Shown here piece by piece: positions 56,614-64,000 of a DNA stretch of 64,000 bases. The position numbers were made by a program, and so were the translations under genes. Location of the stretch: contig JAKUCV010005643.1 in assembly GCA_028386065.3 (NCBI GenBank), forward strand, positions 1 to 64,000, given 5' to 3'. The notes under the pieces are model-generated. The model searched no databases, was not told the origin of the DNA, and worked only from the letters and a program-made list of their open reading frames with translations. Source of the DNA: Turnera subulata (lineage: Eukaryota; Streptophyta; Magnoliopsida; Malpighiales; Passifloraceae). Positions within the stretch are counted from its first letter, which is position 1. The number at the start of each line of letters is the position of its first letter.

Positions 56614-57832
56614 TTGGGGGGTATTTTGGTCCTTCTCTTTCTTCTTCTTCTTCCTCCTCCTTTTTTGTTTTTTTCTTTTTTTGGTTTCCTTACTAGGGTT
56701 TTGTGTAGAGGGAAAAAGGAAAGGAGTAAAGCAGAGGAAGGAGAGTGTGGAACCCAAAACCCTACTGCTAGTGTGCTACTACAGACGAATGAGGTAAGTA
56801 TTGTTTTCCAGACAACAAAAATGAAAAAGTTTTTTAAAAAAAGGTAACTATCTTTTATCCCTATGTCGTAAACTGATTCAATTGACTAATATAATTTACT
56901 TTGGGAAAAGTTTAAATCTACTATTCAGATTTTAAAAGTAATTTTTTTTAATATCACCACAACATAAGCTCCTAACCTTATTCAATTTCATAAACTTTCT
57001 GGTTCAGAAAAAAAATCATAAACTTTCATGATCAGTTCATTTCTACTAAATTTAATTTCTCACTTTAATGAATAAATTATTGTAGTTATTAATTCTGTAC
57101 ATGGTGACTGCCTATATATTCTGGATACGATTTTTTTTGTTGGTTCCTTAATAGGGAAAGCATTTTTGTGAAGTAGTCTTCATTAATACTCACAGGGAAT
57201 AGTAAAGGCTGTTTTATTTATGACAATAAAATGTAAAGGATTTAGAGTCTCCCACTCTTTTTTTTTATGCGAAAAAGTTCTTACTCACAATTCACAAACC
57301 TCTATTGTTATTTTTTATTAAGAAACTATATTTTTTACAAAAAAAAAAGAGTTTTTAAAAATCACTTATAAGGATAATGTTAGTAAGTTAAGAAACCTAT
57401 CATAAAAATACGTCACATTTGAGGTTATACTAAAATCTCTCACAATCTTCCTCTATAATGCAAAAGCAAACCATCTTTCAGGTTGATATCTAGTTTTTTT
57501 CTGGCATGTTGTCATTTTGTTGGACATACAACTCACAAAAACGTAACTATTGACATTTGGCAAGCTTGGTCTTTAGTATCGGAGAAGGATTTTGGATAAT
57601 AAAACTAATATTTCAAGTTCAAGATCTTTTGTTTTATGAAAAGCTTTCGTCTTATTCATTACAAAAGATCATGCAAAGAAACATATTCTCTGGCAGGAAT
57701 CTCCTTAATGGTAGAAGGAATTATCTCATCACCCTAAAAACACTCCCCCACAATGTCTTTGGCTAGCTGTAGCCAAGTACGAGCAACAACATTACAAGAG
57801 ACATAATTAAATTGGAAAATACTAGAATTTAA
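56614..57832. other. Intergenic region upstream of the ALY gene
   Basis: It contains the CTT-rich (coding-strand AAG-rich) leader of the ALY gene at 56630-56760 and then AT-rich sequence. No gene is seen. Confidence 0.5.
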
Positions 57833-58433
57833 CATAGACAATGTCAACTTTTTAACAAGTGGCGAAAAAATCTCCACCGCTTGGCTTTTCTCTCTCGCCC
57901 AAAAACCGCAGTTCATCTGCTCAACAAGCTTGAGGCTGCCGCTCGGGATCTACCCGGCTACAAGTCTTATATGCCTTTTTTTTTCTCCCTTTTCTTCTAT
58001 CCTATAATAAAGTGGTAGATCTATGTTACTTTTTAAGCAACCTGATTTTGTTTCAGTACAGTTTTCCAGGAGTGCTCCTCGTGATAAATCATAGAAGCTA
58101 CAACAATCTTTATTATCACGTCGGTGTCGAAGATCTCTTCTCTCTATTGCAGGATCTGTTGTTCTTCCCTCTCTGGTGAGAGATAGTTTAAGGCTTGTTA
58201 TGTTTCAACATGCTCCTATTCCTTTGGATTTGTTTTCTTTTAGTACTGTTACAAGTCTTAGTTTTAATCCTCATGTTGGAGGATTTCTCTGTTCTTTTTC
58301 TGTAATAGTTTTGGAGCTTTTACACTTGACTTGTCTCAAATTCTGTTGTATCTCTATGTAATATCTTCATGTTTAATGGAACGGTTTTACTAGACTTTTA
58401 TAAAAAAAGAAAAAAAAAAACATAGACAATGTC
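57833..58433 (+). mobile_element. Poly(A)-tailed retroposon with 13-bp target duplication
   Basis: The sequence catagacaatgtc occurs at 57833-57845 and again at 58421-58433; with shared A residues the match is 15 bp. Between them is a 575-bp insert ending in an A-rich tail (58401-58420). A 13-15-bp direct repeat plus a 3' A tail is the signature of LINE-mediated insertion. The last 100 bp (tgtaatatcttcatgtttaatgg) look like the 3' end of a plant LINE. No reading frame is recognised, so it is a 5'-truncated LINE, a SINE or a retro-copy of a transcript. Confidence 0.75.
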
Positions 58434-59257
58434 TTTGAATAGTTGGGCCAAATGAGGAAGGAAAAATTGAGGTTGACTAGAGCCCGCGAATCAATATCTG
58501 GAGAGTCCATCACCAGGCCTGTGTTGGGGATTTCTAATGACCTAGCCAAAGCCCATGTCTTACCACGCCTCTATTGCCCATGTCTTACCGCGCCTCTACT
58601 GTCCACGTGTGACGATCAAAGATTAATGACGAACAAATATTGTGACGAATAATTAATTAGGTGAATGTATATCCATTTTTTTTGCCATAGTTATACGTTT
58701 TTAGACATTTTTGCAAGTGTATTGACAAATGATAACATAGAAGTCCAGATGACAGATATACTTATTATTACATAATTTTTTTAATAATGAAAATAATTAA
58801 ATTAAGTGGAAAATTACATGGGATTGGAGAACAAATTTCTTGGAGATAAGAATAAAAATACTAATAAAAATAATCGGACTAGTGTAAAATACCCGAATAT
58901 CAAAAAAAAAAATAAAAGAAGAAGAAGAAAATGAGCTGCGAGGAGAGCAGGTGCACAGAATACTAAAATACAGACGCACGCAGGCCAGTAGTGAGTACCT
59001 GACACTGACACAGTTAGTTTCTTTGCTTGCGGCTGCGGGCAGGCACACTTGTGCAAAAGGACAACACCCCGTAATTAATTACATCAATCAAGGACATTGT
59101 GGGTACTAGCACCACTGGCTGCTACCATTCTCCGTCAACGCCTGTCGCTGGCTAAACCAGTAACAACAACAATTACTCTCCCTCTACATCCTCTCATAAA
59201 CAGCCGCCTCCCTCCTCCCCTTTCCCCAAATTGATTTTTATTCCTCTTTCACTTCCT

Positions 59258-59261
<4 letters not shown>
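58434..59261. other. Promoter-side intergenic region of the ZFC3H1-like gene
   Basis: It is AT-rich with no supported gene. Overlapping minus ORFs near 58797-59056 are low-complexity and hydrophobic by composition. Confidence 0.45.

Positions 59262-59292
<31 letters not shown>
59262..59292 (+). promoter_or_regulatory. (CT)n tract in the leader of the ZFC3H1-like gene
   Basis: About 15 CT units lie 70 bp upstream of the ATG at 59362. CT/GA tracts in this position are common in plant core promoters and 5' UTRs and can bind BPC (GAGA-binding) proteins; use here is inference. Confidence 0.5.
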
Positions 59293-59295
<3 letters not shown>

Positions 59296-59361
59296 ACCAC
59301 CAGATGATAATAATACTATTCATATAGAACAGATTGATAAAATCAGTTAAGAGGGAGGATA

Positions 59362-62300
59362 ATGGAGAACGTCAACGGCAGCCGGCAGCCCGACAAGCCC
59401 CAATCCAATACTACCAAACTCAGAGAAGAAGGCGAGCTCTCCTCTTCTTCTACATCGGATGATGACGACAACAACGACAGAAAATCCGCCAGAAACGACA
59501 CCGTAATCCCAACCCTAACCTCAACTCTAGTCTGTTAGCTGCGTTTTTTTCTTTCCTTTGCTTCTTCTTCAGTTACCTATTTTACTTTTGCCTACTACTG
59601 CTACTCTGCTTCTGCTCTTGATTCTGTTTGGTTGCCGAGGAGGGAGGCACTCTAAAAAAAGAAAATAAAAAAAAATGAGAAATACCTAGCTGCGTTTGCG
59701 TTTAGGTGTATTTTACCTGATATTTATTTGTTTTAACTTGCGATGTGAAATGTTTCTTCCTGTTATGGTGCTTGTCGATTTAGCTTTTTTACTTGTGTTT
59801 AGTAGTTGTGTGTGTATTTCGAACGCATGGTGTTTGCTTCCTAAATTTTGCTCAGATCTCTGTTGCTTCTTTTTTATTATTATTTTTTTAAAACTCTCGT
59901 GCAGCAAACCCCTGCTTCTACTGCTGCACCCCCTGCCGGTGCTGTTAACGCACTTGCAACTGCCGTCCCGGGACGGGCTCCTCCATCTACTAGTAATCCA
60001 ACTGCAGGCATTCAGTCAGGTACGTGTGACTGGTTGTGTTGTGTTTTTGTGACCATTATTAGCTTGGGATGGACTTTCTCAGATTTTGATGTTCTTGTGC
60101 TTTGGGATTTTTGTCTACGATGCTAAAAGTTGCATGTGCTGGTGTAGTTTGCATGAGGAAACACCGTCCATATAATGATTTTCTATTCAGTTCCTTTACG
60201 TTTGTAAGAGATTATGCAGATTATTTCCGTTGTGTCCGACATAATCCATAGCCTCGGTGTGGTGATGTATGCTGTAGGTTACTTAATCTGTCTTTGGTTT
60301 TTGCTGTCCTGCTCTTGTATGTTGTCCTCCTAACAACCCTTGATGTCAAACTGATTGAGAAGAATGATTTTCTGGATAAATTCTGTACAACTCTTGAGAT
60401 TTCCATGATCATTCTTATCTTTCCCCCTCATTGTTTTATCAACTCATGATTTCGTTTGCCTTAATTTTACCAGTATATATCCATCTGAGTACTTTTGCAT
60501 TTTGGAAAAAAGATGAGATTTGTTTGTGATTTTGTGGAAGGCATTGGTTCTCTGTTCGCTAAATATCATCTTGCCCATTCATATCCAATCTACAGGGAAG
60601 GCCACTTATAGCATTAATACTGCAAGCACCATTGCCAGTCAGGCCCAAACACCAGTGGAACAGAATAATGCAATGAGCTTTCAGAAGAGTCGAACTACAT
60701 TTAAATCTCCTAATCATGAATGGACTGCTGCTTCAGGGGACAAAAATAACCTTGTGATAAGCTTTTCAGATGATGATAGTGCTAGTGAATCTGAAGATCA
60801 CAAACAAAGAAAGGCTTCAGAAGTTATAGGAAACAGAGGCAACTTGGACAGTAATCAAGGACCAGGTTCTCGTTTATTGGCAAAATTCAGCAAGGTTCAG
60901 CAGCCTACCAATACGGTGAACAAAGTGATTCCCAAGAGATCATCTCTGAGCCACACACTTGTCTCATCAATGAAAAACAATCCTGTAGGTACCAATTCCA
61001 TTGGTGTTGCTGCCTCAACCGCATCCGCATCAATTGAGCAAGGATCTAGGATTAGAAAGTTTAATACAGGTAAAAGAAATTTTTCGAGCCAAGAACATGG
61101 TCTTGACCAGGGTAGGGGTTTGAAGAACAGTGCTAAGCTACAGGATCTGAGGGAGCAGATTGCACTTCGTGAAAGAGAATTGAAGCTTAAAGCTGCGCTG
61201 CTGAATAAGGACGCTGTTTCAGTTTCATCAAGGGATTGTAATGCTGTTAACTTAGGGCATGATGTAGCTAAGAAATCTTATGGAACTTCCGGCATGGAAC
61301 CAAAAGAACCTGACAGGAAACGCTTGAAAGCTGGGGGATCGTTTTCCGCCATGCAAACATTGTATGACCAGCAAGATGCCGTTGCTGCAAAGACTACTTT
61401 ACTTTCCGATGGACAATTATTGGGGGATAATGGCTATGCGGTAAGGAATATAGCTGATTGTACCCAGAGAGCAAGCCACGTTGGAAAAATGGAGTCAAGT
61501 GTTATTAAACAGCCGAAGCATGACAGAAAACGAGTGGATATTTCGTCCGAAAATCTACCTGGTTGGTCAAAATGCTCTCTTTTCTTCTAAAGATCCTGTT
61601 CTGTAAATAATTGATTGTGCATTAACAATCAGCATTGCTCTATGCGGCAGGCATTGACATCACGAATAATTGCAGCCAGACTGACGGGAGTCGCATGCAG
61701 GTGGATCCTTGTGCTGTGCCAATCCGGACTATGCCTCTGCATGATACAGGCACCAGTATTTTGCAGAAGAGTGGGGTAAGTTCGTTGAAGGATAGACTAT
61801 CCCAGATGCTTTCTTCTTGCACCACAGCCTTGGTATTCATGTGGAATTTTATTTCCCTTCTACTTCTGATCTTCATGTCACTTTTAGATATTTTTGCTTC
61901 ATGCTAGGTATTTCATTTCTGATTGAAATTTAAAAATTTGATGTTGTTTAAAGATCTCTTGGTTGTAAGTTATCTATCCTGGGAGAATTTTGTACGCTTG
62001 ATATTGATTTCTGGTTGCTATGCTACTTAACAGAGAACCATTGGCTTGAATAAGAATTGTGGACACCAGCCATCAGATTCAGTGATAAATGGACCAAGAA
62101 ATGAAGAAAATTTAGTGAATGGTCATGGGTATCCTGAAGGAATCTATGGTGGTAAAGCATCTCTGAACAGCATCTGTCAGGTGTGTTTTATTACTATGGA
62201 TGTCTAAATAGGGGCCTCCAATGGGTGTTCTTGCAACCATTTTCAAACAGTGGCATATCTGATTTTGTTGGAATTTCGTTTGTTGTTTTATTCAGGCATC

Positions 62301-63202
62301 TCTAAACAATGCAAGCCTTTGGGATCCTTTGTGTGTCTTAAATGCGACAGAAACTAGCAATATGGATATGGAATCATTGGTTGAAATGGAGGAATCATTG
62401 GACAAGGAACTGGAGGATGCACAACAGCATAGACAGAAGTGTGAAAGTGAAGAAAGAAATGCTCTCAGGGCTTACCGGAAAGCACAGAGGGCTTTGTTTG
62501 AGGCCAACCGTAGATGTACAGAAATATACCGCAAAAGGGAACTGCACGCAGCTAACTTTCGATCTTTCATAATAAATGATTCCAATATGGTATGGTCCCC
62601 CAGGATGCAGAAAGATGTTGGACCAAGCAACATATCTGCAAAGATGGATATAGTTCCCTTGTCAAATGATCAGATACAGCCTCAGTATGATCAATACGTC
62701 CGCACATCTCCATTAAATATATCTTATCAACACATGAATGGACATCATTTGGGATCTGAGCCAGTCAGTGAACCTGATGCTAGTACATCAGAGCAGTTGC
62801 CACATAACAGCAAAAATGCTCCCAATGGAATGAGCTCCCCGTCCAATGATCTCAATGTTTCTGCAGATGAAGATGAAGAGACATTTCCATTGGACCATAG
62901 GACTGGACAGCCTAGCTCCAAGCATAAAGAACAAAACTCTGTAGGAAGGAAAAGCACAGATTGTCATTCAAGTGAAAATATTTCTATTGGCTCTCCAGAT
63001 TTGGAGCTAGAGGCAGAATTGAGATCAAAGCTGGTTGCACGGCTAGGAATGAGAACTTGGTCAAAGAATAGTGGTTCATCTGTTTTAGAGCCTGGAGATG
63101 AACCAGGTACTGAAAATGACAATGGAAGTGAAAGAACCCAGACGAGCAATGAGAGTCTTCCACTTTCAGAGATAAGACAAAATCAAGAAATCCATCTTGG
63201 AG
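59362..63202 (+). CDS. ZFC3H1-like putative zinc-finger protein, 5' part (runs off the window)
   Basis: Six exons are visible: 59362-59502, 59905-60019, 60596-61561, 61651-61775, 62034-62180 and 62296-63202. They give about 800 residues in one frame; the last exon ends in phase 1 at gt 63203. The gene must continue right of 64000, because no further exon is apparent. The N-terminus MENVNGSRQPDKPQ leads to an acidic Ser-rich EEGELSSSSTSDDDD. Further on are ISFSDDDSASESED, a helix QDLREQIALRERELKLKAA, and a long coiled coil (about residues 495-545, EESLDKELEDAQQHRQKCES). I match this to the plant protein with the putative zinc-finger domain of ZFC3H1/Red1 (from memory At2g39580). In animals that protein links RNA to the nuclear exosome. 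The zinc finger itself would lie beyond the window. Confidence 0.7.
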
Positions 63203-64000
63203 GTAACTGTTTGAGCCATTTGGTAATTAGATGGTCTTGACACTGAAATAATTGGTCTATTATAAATATGATTTCCAATTTGGCATATTTAAATGTTAAC
63301 ATGACTTGTGTTCTTGTTGCATGCCGCTTGCATTAGATGTTGAGGTGAATTTCAGCATGCTTTATTCTGCTTAGTCAAGGGAAAATGGATTGAAGTACTT
63401 GCTGCTTTTCCAGTTATTTCTGGGTTCTGTACTTTGGTTAGCTTTTCTCTAGAATTCAAACTGTTACAGTATGTATACGGTTCAAAATTGAAAATTTTGG
63501 CATTTTTGCTGACAGCATCTGATAGTTTTATCTGGTAAGTGATGACTTGATGATGGTATAAAAACTACTGACCTTGCACCAGAAGGGAAAGGGAATCATT
63601 CCTTGAGGTTCTCTCCCCCTTTCAAAGTAAATAAGCACAATTCTGCAATTATATTTAATCAGAGCTCTTGCAGAAGTATAAGCATTATTATTTATAGACT
63701 TCTACTTCTACTTCATTTCTTTATTCTGATTGATTTTCCGTTCTATTGAAAGAGACTTCTTGGGTACACCCCAATATCTAATTGCACGTATGAAGAAAAT
63801 TTTTGGCAATGAAAGACTTGACTCTTACTACAAATGAATATTAATTATCTTTTTCTAAAAAAAATGTGTTTCTATAAATTTCTAGAAACCATTAAGTTTC
63901 TTTGTGTGTATATAGATATTTTCTATACAAAAGGGAATCTAACTCCAATTCACTGTGGATTTGCAAAATGAAAAGATTTCTTAAATTTTGTTAAAAGCAT
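63203..64000. other. Intron of the ZFC3H1-like gene, continuing past the window
   Basis: After the donor (gag|gtaact) the sequence is AT-rich to the window end, without a convincing acceptor plus in-frame exon. Confidence 0.6.

Noticed and set aside
56614..56757. N-terminal extension of the ALY frame
   Set aside because: The extra 48 residues are Lys/Arg-rich translation of a CTT-rich leader; the Met at 56613 starts the conserved UAP56-binding motif.

Overview
This is plant nuclear DNA, most likely from a eudicot. The evidence is multi-exon genes with AT-rich GT-AG introns, plant-specific protein families, a nuclear-type tRNA-His, and plant retrotransposons. No bacterial, organellar or viral gene block is present, and I found no clearly new biological system. 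The unusual parts are nested transposons and some details of gene structure.

Layout. (a) 1-4.1 kb is transposon debris: the 3' end of a Ty3/gypsy-like element with two antisense ORFs, its probable 3' LTR, a decayed LINE ORF1 that the LTR interrupts, a tandem repeat, and a tRNA-His gene. (b) 5.2-18.3 kb holds two convergent housekeeping genes: a cytosolic-type UDP-xylose synthase (+, 12 coding exons, 346 aa) and an organellar methionyl-tRNA synthetase (-, 12 exons, 612 aa). (c) 19.7-21.5 kb holds the tiny mitochondrial ATP synthase 6 kDa subunit gene (-). (d) 22.1-27.8 kb is a complete but broken Ty1/copia element. Its 5' LTR carries a 1.14-kb Mutator-like element with GC-rich cargo and a 10-bp target duplication. 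(e) 27.8-32.1 kb is AT-rich and essentially geneless. (f) 32.1-39.4 kb holds an ACT-domain-repeat protein of the ACR9 type (+) and a head-to-head pair of intronless peroxisomal enoyl-CoA isomerase/hydratase genes ending in SKL and PKL. (g) 39.5-52.5 kb holds a 17-exon gene for a large conserved plant protein of unknown function (about 1215 aa), with one GC-AG intron. (h) 54.9-56.6 kb holds an ALY/REF mRNA-export factor (-). (i) 57.8-58.4 kb is a poly(A)-tailed retroposon with target duplications. (j) 59.4 kb to the right edge holds the 5' part of a ZFC3H1-like gene, cut by the window end.

The host genes are independent transcription units, not an operon or pathway cluster. The only local duplication is the isomerase pair. 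From memory, the ACR9 and ZFC3H1-like genes are neighbours in Arabidopsis (At2g39570/At2g39580), so the genes between them here may reflect later rearrangement. The exon coordinates given were derived by hand from splice sites and reading-frame continuity. For every complete gene the exon lengths add up to an uninterrupted frame, which strongly supports the models.
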